Below the pieces are notes generated by a model. That model did not search any database, had not been told where the DNA came from, and was given only the letters and a program-made list of their open reading frames with translations. A stretch of 64,000 nucleotides of DNA from Beta vulgaris subsp. vulgaris (lineage: Eukaryota > Streptophyta > Magnoliopsida > Caryophyllales > Amaranthaceae): contig NC_079204.1 of the NCBI RefSeq assembly GCF_026745355.1, positions 51,198,209 through 51,262,208 on the forward strand, given 5' to 3'. Below, one piece after another: positions 34,111-45,120 of this stretch (position 1 is its first letter; every line of letters starts with the position of its first letter). Both the position numbers and the translations under genes were made by a program.

Positions 34111-34229
34111 TCCAAAATTTCCCAATTTTACATCGAGACCCTAATTCTCATACTTAAATCAACAAAAAAAAATTAGACAGTGCACTTGTGAAGCTTAGAC
34201 TAACAATTTTCACATCAAATCGAGTGTTT

Positions 34230-34460
34230 CGACTAGTGGAAAAAAAACGCAAAGGCTACGGCTCATTGCAAAACACAAGCCTTAATATTGAAGGGTTGCG
34301 TTTAACCCAAAAGCACAACAATTTAGTATTTAAGGACTGCGTTTTTTGGACTAACCGCAATCGTTGATAGTGAAGGGCTGCGATTAGCTCAAAATCGCGA
34401 CCCTTTAGTAATGAAGGGCTGCGTTTTTTGCCAATCACAACCCTTTATAATTAATTCTCG
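34230..34460 (+). mobile_element. CACTA-like element end with GGGCTGCGTTTT subterminal repeats
   Basis: Begins GACTAGTGGAAAAAAAACGC, one base from the CACTAGTG start common in CACTA elements. Four spaced, mostly direct copies follow of a motif like GAAGGGCTGCGTTTTTTGG. This is the same design as the two complete CACTA elements in the window but with a different motif. The right end was not found (ACTAGTG near 35164 lacks matching subterminal repeats), so it is called a remnant. Confidence 0.5.
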
Positions 34461-35150
34461 CTGGGCTGGGCCACTTTTAAATGAATTGGCATGCAACAAA
34501 ACGAACAAATCTCACGTTTATCTCTCTCTCATTCGTCTCCCTTCTCTCTCATTCACGGTGCTGCTGCTATTGTTAGTGATTTGGTGCGTGCCTTCTTCTT
34601 TATTTGTGAATTTGATTTCTTCTTGGTGTTTGTAGATGTTTAAGTAGTTTAATTTTGTTTTTAGTTATTTGATAAATTATTCTCTTGTGGAATAGTAGTA
34701 CTGATGTGGCTCAGGATTTGCACGAGGTTTGCTGAAATCTGGTGAAAGTGTGGTATCATATTAGTAATTAGATAGATATATTAATAATATAAGCAGTATG
34801 GTTTGATTTTTCTTGCCTGATCATTAGTTACTTCTGTGTTTTAAGAAGTATATATGGCATATATTCGTTTGGAAAGGAAAACTTCTTCCACCATTAACAA
34901 GGAAAATATTAAAATTTGATCAGGTGCAAATGTGAAATTATAATTCTTACTTGTTGCTTTTCCATGTATGAGCTATGACTAGCTACCTTTAATAGAATAT
35001 TTTTGACTACCAATATGGTACAACAGCTTAGAGTTGAGATCTGAAAGTAGAAGAAATTGAAATTATTTGAATTGTTTCTTCTTGTTCATGGGCTCTTTTT
35101 CTTGCATTATAGGACATGTATGATGGGTTTAGTGATGACACATACTCGCC
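34461..35150. other. Non-coding sequence, possible CACTA interior
   Basis: CT-rich near 34520-34560, then AT-rich. No frame has a recognisable domain. It may be the interior of the CACTA remnant. Confidence 0.35.
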
Positions 35151-35430
35151 TTTCACAAATTTAACTAGTGATTAAGCTCGGGCTATGCTACGGGTAAGAA
35201 AAAAATTCATTTATTAATATTGTACTTTAAAATAATAATATTAAATACAACTTGGTCTAGTGGTTAAAACTTTAGTATATGAATCGTGAGGTCACGGTAT
35301 CAAAACCTATACTATGCAATTTATATTTTTTTGTTGTACATGAATTATTACATGAACGAAAACTCTATAGGGAGAGCGCCAGGCCACATGCCACATGACC
35401 GCTTCCGTCAAAGTAGTAAAGTCCATCCTT
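35150..35430 (+). repeat. SINE-like repeat, second family copy
   Basis: ACTTGGTCTAGTGGTTAAAA resembles an A box with tRNA-like spacing, and GGTATCAAAACC stands where a B box is expected. The order of matching blocks with 16920-17170 supports one repeat family. Confidence 0.45.
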
Positions 35431-35468
35431 TATATGTCACGTTCCAATCAGCTCCTTAAGTTGGTCCA

Positions 35469-36908
35469 TTATGGCACACATAGATGGAAAAAAAATTGAA
35501 CAATACAGTGCAAATCATTAGTGAGTTGAGAAATAGAAAGTAAATTGCAACCGAACTTGGGCACCAATAAGACATTAGAGAGAGTAATAGTGGGAGATAG
35601 GCACACATAGCCCTTTTTAATAGCAATCACAGAATCACCGGTCACGAAGACCAACGGGACAAGGATCAATGTCAATTAATTTAGAAAACCAAGATGAGTC
35701 ACCTGTGACATGATGAGTAGCACCGATGTCAACGATCCAAGAATTGGAATAAAGAATACCATTAAGCCTTCTAGGAGGCAATTGAGCAGTGCCAAGAAGT
35801 TCGGCAAGAGCCTTCCATTGATCAACGGTGAAAAGTGTGGATGGGGAAGACGGAGGCGAAGATGCGAGCAAGGAAGCTACGGCGTTGGTCTTTGGTGGGC
35901 CTCAGCCATGGCCTGTAGAGACACGGTCCCCGCAAGTTGGACAGAAGTAATTGGCCTGTTTTCTGGATAGCCCATGAGCCCATAACAAGTTTGGATCTCA
36001 TGGCCTGTTTTATGGCAGTGGGAACACAACAGCTTTGAGCGGCAAACCGAGGCATCATGACCCGGTTTGTGACAATAAGAGCGGGTGAACCGGTCTGCTC
36101 AGCCGCACGAACGAGGCTGGTAAGCGCGAGCCACAAAGCCGAGAACATCACTCGGCTAGACCAAATCAGATTTTGTAAGACGGACCCTCTCGTCTTGCGA
36201 CACGAGTTGGTACGCTCGGTCCAAGGAGGGAAGAGGTTCGGTAGATATATATAATATTTGGGTACGAAGACGAGAATAATATTCAGAATTTAAGCCCATT
36301 AAAAAATCATGTAATTTTTCAGTTTCACGACGAGTTTCATCATGAATAGAGCCAGCCGTACAATTAGAGCAACAAGTGCAAGAAATTAATGGAAGATGAT
36401 GGAGTAATTCCTCCCACAAAGCATTAAGTTTGCCATAATAAACAGAAACATGCATAGATTTAGGTTGTTCACAACGTGTAATTGAAGAACAAAGTTGTTG
36501 AATATGTGGGCCATTAATGGTAGCAAAATGGATTTTAAGGTGATCCCAAAGGCGTTTAGCCTCCCGAAATTTACTTAACGTACTTTTAACCTCGGGATCA
36601 ATAGTGTTCATAATCCATGAATCATGATACAAGCATGGCGTTAATCGTAGTCCAGTCGGAAGATGTGAAGGGTGGCGCGACAGCTATGATTGTGCCGCCT
36701 AAAAATCCGAACTTGCATCGTACTTCGTGCGCGAGTTGGATATCACCAGACCGTTGGTCATAATTATCGATTTTGAGGCGTGTGGGGGTGATGAAGTCAC
36801 CCGATCGCCCGCCCGTACCAAGGTAGATGGGAGAGGCGATATTAAAGTGTGGCGGTTGCGGTTGAGGAGGGGTGAGGGCGGTGTGTTGGAGTCACCATCG
36901 CCAGCCAT
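35469..36908 (-). pseudogene. Inverted Ty1/copia gag-protease fragment
   Basis: On the minus strand, from right to left: a gag start (MAGDGDSNTPPSPLLNRN), a gag_2/UBN2 domain (REAKRLWDHLKIHF ... LHDFLMGLNSEY ... AYQLVSQDERVR), and an aspartic protease (SWIVDIGATHHVTG, with I in place of the usual T/S after D). It ends with the GAG-pre-integrase lead-in LLSISQLTNDLHCIVQF. It stops there, and the next expected part (WHxRLGHP) is found 3 kb away on the opposite strand. Several frame changes occur. No LTR or primer site is seen to the right of the gag start. Confidence 0.85.
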
Positions 36909-37324
36909 AGTAAGATGGCGTGAATTATTTTTTTTTTGCTTCTTTAGGTTTTACTCATTATTCTTAAGGTTTCAAACGTAATATATATAGTACAGTAGAC
37001 AAAGCCTAAGCCAAGTAGGATAATGAGTCCTAATAAAAAAAAATAAGGTTGTTGAGAGTCCTACATATGTTATATTTCCTATTGCTAATTTGATTAATCA
37101 TTTATGGAAACGTAGCTAAATTGGCGAAGGTCAACAATATGATCAGGTGATATTGTATACATTGTAGGTAAATAACCTGTAACTTGTCGAAATTGTTGTA
37201 TGAAAACAAAGAATTAAACAAGAAAAACAAGCAAATAAGTTGCATCATTCACGAAATTCTTGCATGAAAACAGAGAATAAAATGAAAAAAAAAAAAACCT
37301 AGATTGAAGCCCCTAATTGCATGA

Positions 37325-37450
37325 AAAAACCAAACATTACTTGATTTAGTTGTTAAAACTTTTGTGTATAAGTTTGAGGTTATGGATCAAATCTTATAAG
37401 ATGCATTTCTCCTCATGCGAAGGATCTTCTAATATCTTTTTTTACCTTGC
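37325..37450 (+). repeat. SINE-like repeat, short third copy
   Basis: TTAGTTGTTAAAACTTTTGTG, then GAGGTTATGGATCAAATC, line up with the A- and B-box regions of the copies at 16920 and 35150. It is degraded, with no tail resolved. Confidence 0.3.
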
Positions 37451-37470
37451 CTTTATACAAATACCTGATG

Positions 37471-38280
37471 TGTTATGAAATTGCACCGGCAAAAATATGA
37501 CAGGGGAAGTTTGAAAGAATTATGTCCTCAACTTTAATGCAAATACTAAATATAACATAGATCGTATTACAGGGATAAAAAGTTCATTAAATTGGGTCGT
37601 CTATACGTCATGCTAGAGAAAGTTATAGAACTTCAAGTTTAATAAATAATATAACTGAAGCCCAATTAAATGGATCCTACAAGGTCACACTAAACAATCT
37701 GGATTAACAACAGAAAGACCTAGAGTCATTCAGAGCCCATAAATGACTCTAGGGTGGCCGACCAAAGAGGAGTAAGGGGAGGGGATTCCTAACCTAATTT
37801 GTTCCTATAATTAGGTGGAGAATTTAGAAAATAATGTAGTTAGTGTCTCTCATTATTTTCTATCTCTTTCAAAAGCTACGTAATATTAACTCCAAGAAAA
37901 GAAGAGTCATTTTTCATTCCAACTAGCATTAGTGTAGTGTTGATCTGGATTGTGGACCAAGTAGAAGAATCACGGTTGATGTCCTATCTCCGGATCTCAA
38001 CGAGCTTTGTGAAAAGCACGCTTCAAAGTTAAAGCTATTATCTGATCCTTGGTTGTATGTGGATGAGATCGTGTTTTAAGTGCTTATGAATATGATTCAT
38101 GAAATTCCGCTTATAATATTTATAATCCTACAAAGTTGAGGAGTTATGATGATCATAAATTCCTAACTCACGAGGGATGGTTTTTTTTTGGGGAAGAGGA
38201 TAAGGGTTATGAATTAGGGTAATTAACTTAAGACGAGGTTAGTTAGGTCTAAGTGGATTAATTCTACTTCTTCCGCAACA
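37471..38280. repeat. Possible solo LTR of a copia-type element
   Basis: The stretch begins TGTTATGAAATTGCACC and ends CTTCCGCAACA, a TG...CA form of about 810 bp without coding sequence. It includes an inner near-palindrome AGAGTCATTCAGAGCCCATAAATGACTCT-like (split here as AGAGTCAT ... ATGACTCT). The flanks do not show a matching 5-bp duplication, so the call is weak. Confidence 0.3.
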
Positions 38281-38309
38281 AAATAAGTTCAACAAATGAA
38301 TATTTTGTG

Positions 38310-38480
38310 GAAAAATTAATAGGAACAGTCCCAACTATGTGTTTTTTGCCATTTTCAGTTCCAACTAAAGATTATTTCTGAGCGATCCCAACTATATATC
38401 ATTTTTTCTGAAATTGGTCCAAGCAGATTAATGACCTGCTACAACAGGTAATACAAGTTCTTTTTTTGCCACAACCTGTT
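38310..38480. repeat. Possible Mutator-like TIR fragment
   Basis: Repeated phrases GTCCCAACTATGTG, GTTCCAACTAA and ATCCCAACTATAT resemble the repetitive text of some plant Mutator-like terminal repeats. No partner end was found. Confidence 0.2.
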
Positions 38481-38531
38481 TCTTCTCCCTCCACCATGTC
38501 CTTCTCTCTCCTGCACCCTCCCTCCATCATG

Positions 38532-38640
38532 CAGTGGCGGAGCCAACTGGAGGGACATGGGGACAGATGCCCCCCCACTTTTAAAAAATAATTTCTTTTA
38601 AAAAAACATGCTCACGCTCAGTAGACGTGTCTCTTCATTA
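38532..38640 (+). repeat. Possible hAT-like end
   Basis: CAGTGGCGGAGCCAACTGG looks like a plant hAT terminal sequence beginning CAGTGGCGGAGCC. A matching inverted end and 8-bp duplication were not located. Confidence 0.25.
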
Positions 38641-38811
38641 TGAAAAAAAACACGCTGAAGAGTGAAGAGAGAGACTGATGAAGAGAGAATGAGAGAAACC
38701 CTAAACTCGGCGGCGGAGGGACGACGTCGACTGCACATTCACAATCGTCGGAGCCGTCGGCGACGAGCGGTGACGAACGAAGTCATGAAGAGGAAGCGAC
38801 GCTGCGCCATC

Positions 38812-40860
38812 TCTTTGGCATGCTAGGTTGGGTCATCCTGGCTCGTCTGTTGTGGAGTCTCTTAGGCATAGTAATCTTATTGACTGTAATAAAAGTAGCA
38901 AGTCTGATTTTTGCTATTCTTGTCCTCTTGGGAAACCTGTTAAATTGCCCTTTATTTCGTCCACTACTAGTACTTTAATGCCTCTTGATATTATTCATTG
39001 TGATATTTGGACTTCTCCTGTTTTGAGTTCTAGTGGTCATCGTTATTATCTTGTTGTGCTGGATGATTATACGAATTATTTGTGGAATTTTCCTCTTGCT
39101 AAGAAGTCACAAGTCTATTCTACGTTCCTTCATTTTCGCACATATATCCGTACACAATTTGAACGGGAAATTAAAAATATTCAATGTGATGATAGGCGGG
39201 TATCTGATAATGCACCTTTTTGGGACTTTTGTAAATCTCATGGACTCTCTTTACGTCTCTCTTGCCCATACACTTCTTCTCAAAATGGTAAAGCGGAACG
39301 AAAAATACGTACCATCAATAATATTGTGCGTACTCTTCTTTCTCATGCCTCGCTCCCCTCTACCTTTTGGCATCATGCATTACTAATGGTCACCTACCTT
39401 CTGAACATTCTTCCTACTAAGACACTAGCTTTTGAGTCGCTTCTCCACATCCTTTACCACAAACGACCCTCTTACTCTCATCTTCGAGTTTTTGGCTGTC
39501 TTTGCTACCCTCTTTTTCCCTCCACCACTATCCATAAGCTCCAAGCCCGATCCACTCCCTGCGTATTCTTAGGATATCCCACTAATCATCGCGGGTATAA
39601 GTGTTATGATCTTTCTTCCCGCAAAATTATCCTTTGTAGACATGTGGTGTTTGACGAAAAATCCTTCCCTTTTTCGTCCCTTCACACTCCTTCCTCCTCA
39701 CATTATGACTTTCTGAATCAGCTTAGCTCTTTAGATTCTCCTCTAAATTCGGCCCGCACTCCACAAAATCCTCGGCCCTCCTCTCTTGTGACTACGGCAC
39801 TGCCCAGCCCTTCTTCTCGCTCGTCTGGGCCTCCTGTCCAACCCAGCATCGTGCCCAGCTCCCCTCAACGCTCGTCTGGGCCCCCTGCCTAGCCCAGCAG
39901 CGTGTCTGGGCCCGTTTCCCAGCCCAGCAGCGTGTCCTCCCCTTGCCACGACTCTGGTCCCAACTGTCGTGGGATTCCTCCTCGCCCCACATCTCCCCCG
40001 ACCCTTCTATTTCTCTTCAGCCACCCACAGAGAAATCCAAGCCTCGTCATCCTCGTCCTACCGACACTCGTCCTGTTACCCGTAGTCAAAATGGTATTTA
40101 TAAGCAAAAGAAAATTGTTTCTCTTGTTACCCATGTTGACCGCTCCCCTATTCCCCGTAATCCCGTGTCGGCCCTTCGTGACCCGAATTGGAAACAGGCT
40201 ATGGATGATGAATATCATGCTCTTATTAAAAATAAGACTTGGGAATTAGTTCCTCGTCCTCCCCATGCTAATATTATTCGATCTATGTGGATTTTTGCTC
40301 ATAAAGAGAAATCTGATGGTTCTTTTGAGAGGTATAAAGTTCGTCTTGTAAGTGATGGGAAGACTAAGCGTGTTGGCATTGATTGTGGGGAGACTTTTAG
40401 CCCTGTGGTGAAACCTGCTACCATCCGGACCGTGCTTAGTTTGACTTTGTCTAAACGATGGCCCCTGCACACCAGCTTGATGTGAAGAATGCTTTCTTAT
40501 ATGGTGAGTTACATGAGACCGTTTATATGCACCAGCCGGTTGGTTATCGGGACCCCACCTATCCTGATCACGTCTGCTTGTTGAAAAAGTCTTTATATTG
40601 TCTCAAACAGGCTCCCCGTGCCTGGTATCGTAGATTTGCTGATTTTGTTACTAAGATTGGTTTTGTTAAAAGCAAGTCTGATCATTCTTTGTTCATCTAC
40701 ACTCCGTCAGTCTATCATAGCTCTTCTTGGCTCCGAGTTTGCTATGAAAGATTTGGGAGTGTTGAGCTATTTCTTGGGTATTGCTGTGTCTCAACATGCA
40801 GGTGGACTTTTTCTGTCTCAACATAAGTATGCTGAAGAGATCATTGAACGAGCAGGCATG
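38812..40860 (+). pseudogene. Ty1/copia integrase and reverse transcriptase, part 1
   Basis: Starts abruptly at WHARLGHPGSS, the GAG-pre-integrase motif. The integrase core follows (D in HCDIWTSP and VVLDDYTNYLW; the second motif reads IQCDDRR; E in SQNGKAERKIR). A TAG at 39890-39892 and a frame change interrupt the proline-rich linker. The RT then has [61 protein letters not shown] and [19 protein letters not shown] two-base CA slip near 40470 shifts the frame. The YVDD catalytic segment is deleted between SLFIY and [20 protein letters not shown], so the RT is dead. It ends at LLERAGM-type sequence where a CACTA element has inserted. Confidence 0.88.
40858..40860. other. ATG target duplication of the CACTA element (left)
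   Basis: ATG stands before the CACTACTACATT end and again at 44166-44168 after the other end. A 3-bp duplication is the hallmark of CACTA transposition. Removing the element and one ATG restores the copia phrase ERAGM-SACKPSPTP. Confidence 0.92.
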
Positions 40861-43800
40861 CACTACTACATTAAAAGGCAAAGGCAACACACAAAAATCG
40901 TTGCAATAGGCCCAAAAGTCGTTGCAGTAGACCTATTGCAACGGTTTTGAACCATTGTATTTGGAGGCGTTGCAATAGGCCTAGTACAACGACTTTTGGG
41001 GCCTATTGCAACGGCTACGACAAAGCCGTTGCAATAGATATAAAGAGTCGTTGCGTCATCTATAAGGTCTATTGCAACGCCTCTATATCTGTAGCAACGC
41101 CATTCGATAGCTATTGCAACGACCCTAATATTCATATTGAGTCCCATTTTGGCTTCTATAGCAACGCCTCTCTATATATTACAACACTTTCATATAGCTT
41201 TTGCAACGCCTTTATGACGAATATTATGCCATTTTAACACCTATTACACCACCTCCATAGCCAATGCAATTGTAATACTGTAATAGCCTCGTAGTAGATT
41301 AATATATATATAACTATATATTTATAAATTTAATTTGAAATATTATATCCTAAAGAAAATTTATGCATACATTATTCATGCCGATGGGCAAACTTACAAA
41401 ATATATACACGTCTATTAACTAATAACTAAACAAAATTCGCAATAAAACTTCTACATACTAAAAGGCTCTAATAAATCACTCTACATCCAAAGTGCTTCC
41501 ATGCCTTCCAATTAACAAGCAACTAGTTTATTAAACATAGTGTTCCATTTCTTGTTTAGGGATCACCTACAAAATCAAACATATATAATTAAATTAATGA
41601 AAAATCAAACATTTCTAATTGATTACCAAACATAGAGTTTAAATAATAGATAGATATATTCAAGACATTTTACAAGCTGAGCATCATCAAATAGTTCAAC
41701 AAAAATTAACTTCCTTAGCTATATAGATTCCTTCTCATAGCAAATTCAAAGATAAAAAGGACCATTACCTATAGTTACATGCTGACTAAATATAGAATAA
41801 ACTATCACCTTAATCTGACCAAGCTGAGCAAATATAGGAATGCATATATCATAAAAAAAAAGACCCATTCTCTTAATCACAATTGATCAAAGCTTAGCTT
41901 TTAGCTTCATTCGGCATCCATAAGAGTTACTTGTAGAGAATTAAATATACAAAAATAAGTTAGTTTAAGATCGATGGACTAAGCAAGGAGTTCATCACCC
42001 TTATATAAAAGACAAAATCCCCATTTTTGATGACAACTTAGCTAGTGGGACCTTGGTATAGTTCCCTAAGCTTCTTAGGAAGTCCAAATTTCTATGTTTA
42101 TTATCAACAAAACAACTCTTCATTATTTTGTACCTTAGGAATTTCTACTTTTTCATGATTTTGTATGTCAACCAAACAAACACCTTTTGTAATTTACTTA
42201 CAAGCTATACCTGTGGGCTGTGGTTGAAAGCCTTGGGAAGAATTCTAAGTTGAAGTTAGTTTGTTGACATGTTTTAAATCTGCAATAGTTGAGGCAGGTG
42301 AATAAGCGTATGCTGAGATTGAAATTTTGAACCGGTCAGTTTGTCTTGATGCCTATATTATTAGCTTCAGTTCATCACAAAGATACCTTCTTACTGGCCT
42401 AAAGTGTGAATAGACATGGCAGTGTATGTGGTCGACATGCGGCAGCCTTCGCCGAGTACCATGGCCCTTGGCGTGGCACATCCCACATGTTCTGTTCGCC
42501 TATGGTCTTCTTGTGTTTTTCATTTCTCTATTCCCAATTTGATTGTAGTCATGCCAATATTTGCAATATGCAGCTAGTGGCTCACTAGGGGGGCCTAGTT
42601 CCGGGCAGTGCCTTCAGTGTGCTGGTGTGGTCCACTACCAAATATATAGATCTGTTTTTCTTTTCTTTTTCTGATGCATTATGAAGTGTTCTGTTTCCTG
42701 GAATTACCAAAGTGTAATAATTCAAAAGGTACACCAGAAGTCAATTTAATCAACTACTTTTAATTTTGAAAGTACATAGAGAATCTATCTAGCTTGCATC
42801 TCAAAACTAAGATGGAAGTACCTGTTGCTTCAAATTGTGATAACCAAACAGTAAAGCCTACATAAAGATGCTGCCATTTGTTCGAAATCATCCAGCAGCA
42901 CCATGCTTGCCACTTAATGTTGCAACAACAGCTCAAACATGGCTGAGAAACAAGAATTCATAAGCAATGGTTGATTCTCACATACATAACCAAAGCATGT
43001 CTTGCTTATGTTAGAAGATTACCTACTAAGACTCTCTAAAACTGCTTCATCTGCTTCTGCGACACCGTTTCAGAGTTCAGACTTCGAAATTGATCATGTA
43101 AAACTAAATTGATACTTAGCAACTGTCAAGTTTTGAGTCGAGTGGTGTAATCAAATTAATTACAAAGATCACCACATCTTAACTATAATCATACCTCAAA
43201 TCACTACAGAAAAAACAAAATCAACTTCAACCAAATTACACTCCATAAACCCTAATCAAGTTGAACAATTCGAACGACAGAACCAAAAACCGAAAATCAC
43301 AGTGCACAACTTGAAAAAAGCAATCAAATCAAACTCAATATTGAATGAAATTGAAAATCAAGAGGAGGGATAAACCTCAATAAGAGTAGAGAGCCGTGCA
43401 TATCTTGAAGTGCAGATACGAAGAAATCCGCCATAACTTCATTGAAAGAACGTTATTTTGAAGTAAGCAGCGAAAACACCGCCTTCGAATCTTCGACACT
43501 GATCATCGTCCAAGTTGTGGTTCGCTGGAAAGTACAGAGGAGAGAGAAAGAGAAGGTAGAGGAGAGAGAAAATGGTTTATTGGTTCAACTTTGAAGAAGG
43601 AGAAAGAATCAACGCCATTTTCATTTTCATGGTGTTAAAGCTTTTGGATTTTGGTCGAGGGTTCCAAGATATCTAGGTTTTAAGTTGGTGGGTTGTTGTT
43701 TTCCACCATTTTTATACAGGTTTTGAAGTGGCGAATTGGCGATGATAAGTGGGGAACTGAACAAGGATTTTGAAGTTGGAGGAGAGAGAAAATGATTATC

Positions 43801-44165
43801 TGCGCACTGCATAATCGCCGGTTTGAGAACTTTGTAACAGAAGTTTATGGAGCAATTAGATAAAGAGGGGTGTGACGCGTGTGTTTGAGTTTTGAATTTT
43901 CGTAAACAAAAAGTCGGTAATTAATAGACTAAAATTATTTGGGCGCGTACCGTTGCAGTAGCTATTTTAACACAATAACACTTAAGATTAACAGGGGCAT
44001 TTTCTCAATCTAATGCAACGGCTATAAATCAGTCGTTGCAGTAGCCCAATCAATTATGTAGTCAGTAATGGGTTGTTGCAATAGACCATCTATTGCAACG
44101 GTATTAAAAGAACCGTTGCGTTAGCTATCTTTAAACCATTGCCTTTGATCGAAAATGTAGTAGTG
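40861..44165. mobile_element. Non-autonomous CACTA element with CGTTGCAATAG arrays
   Basis: 3305 bp with inverted ends CACTACTACATT and AATGTAGTAGTG and a 3-bp ATG duplication. Next to the ends, motifs of the form CGTTGCAATAG and its complement CTATTGCAACG occur many times in alternating orientation (about 40898-41215 at the left, 43945-44130 at the right). This is the usual subterminal transposase-binding layout of CACTA elements. No transposase or other protein domain is recognisable inside (41300-43900 is AT-rich with T-rich patches), so it depends on an enzyme encoded elsewhere. Confidence 0.92.
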
Positions 44166-44938
44166 ATGTCTGCTTGTAAGCCATCTCCTACTCCTATTGA
44201 TACTAAACCTAATCTCAGTGTCAGTCTGCGGTCTCTTGTAGTGATCCTTCCTTATACAAGAGTCTTGCTGGGGCCTTGCAGTATCTTACTTTCTCTAGAG
44301 CAGACATTTCTTATGCAGTTCAACAGATGTGCCTCTTTATGCACCAGCCTATGGAGGATCACATGAGCGCTCTTAAGCGCATTGTTCGATATGTAAAGGG
44401 CACACTGGATTATGGACTCCACTTGTATCCCTCATCGATCTCGACTCTTATTTCCTATACCGATGCCGATTGAGGTGGGTGTCCCGACAGTCGCCGTTCC
44501 ACTTCAGGCTATTGTGTGTTCCTTGGTGATAATTTACTCTCCTGGTCCTCTAAACGGCAAACCACCTTGTCTCGTTCCAGTGCTGAGTCCGAATATAGAG
44601 GTGCAGCCAATGTCGTCTCGGAATCTTGTTGGTTGCATAACCTCCTCCTTGAGCTTCATTGTCCAATTCAGACGGCTACTTTGGATTATTGTGATGATGT
44701 CAGTGTTATTTATTTGGCCGGAAATCCAGTCCAACATCAGCGTACTAAGCATATTGAGATGAATATTTATTTTGTACGTGAGAAGGTTGCTAGAGGCAAA
44801 GTTCGTGTGTTACATGTCCCCTCCCGTTATCAGATTGCAAATATTGTCACTAAGGGTCTTCCATTGATTCTTTTTGAAGACTTTAGGGACAGTTTCAGCA
44901 TTCGTCCTCCTGCCATTTCAATTGCAGGAGTGTGTTAG
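44166..44938 (+). pseudogene. Ty1/copia RNase H region, part 2
   Basis: Continues the interrupted copia protein: SACKPSPTPIDTKPNL, a displaced SLAGALQYLTFSRADISYAVQQM, MSALKRIVRYVKGTLDYGL, then the RNase H proper (YTDADW; GYCVFLGDNLLSWSSKRQTTLSRSSAESEYRG in pieces; DYCDDVSVIYLAGNPVQHQRTKHIE; VPSRYQIANIVTKGL). The RNase H normally has CDN, and here CDD is read. Small frame changes occur near 44260 and 44475. It ends with a TAG at 44936-44938, at the start of the LTR. Confidence 0.88.
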
Positions 44939-45090
44939 ATAATATGAAAATAATTCTGATTTTCATATATCTTGTATTTCTATAAATAATGTTGTGCAAC
45001 TTCTTTCCTAGTTTATAGCCTCTTTTATAGCTTAATTATTTGTTGTAATCTTTAGGATCTTTGGCTAGTATATATCTTTAGGTTATAGCA
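44933..45090 (+). repeat. Copia 3' LTR, truncated
   Basis: TGTTAGATAATATG starts right at the end of the RNase H frame, as copia 3' LTRs do. It runs about 158 bp with AT-rich 3'-processing sequence and is then cut by ACTAGTC..., which looks like a Helitron end. No 5' LTR partner is present in the window. Confidence 0.6.
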
Positions 45091-45120
45091 ACTAGTCTTA
45101 CATGCACGCAATGCGTGTGA
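45091..45120 (-). mobile_element. Possible Helitron 3' end
   Basis: On the minus strand the sequence reads CACGCATTGCGTG (a perfect six-pair hairpin), then about eight bases, then ACTAGT followed by T. A small GC-rich hairpin just before CTAGT or CTRR with a T after it is the Helitron 3' terminus pattern. The 5' TC end was not located, so the length is unknown. Confidence 0.35.
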
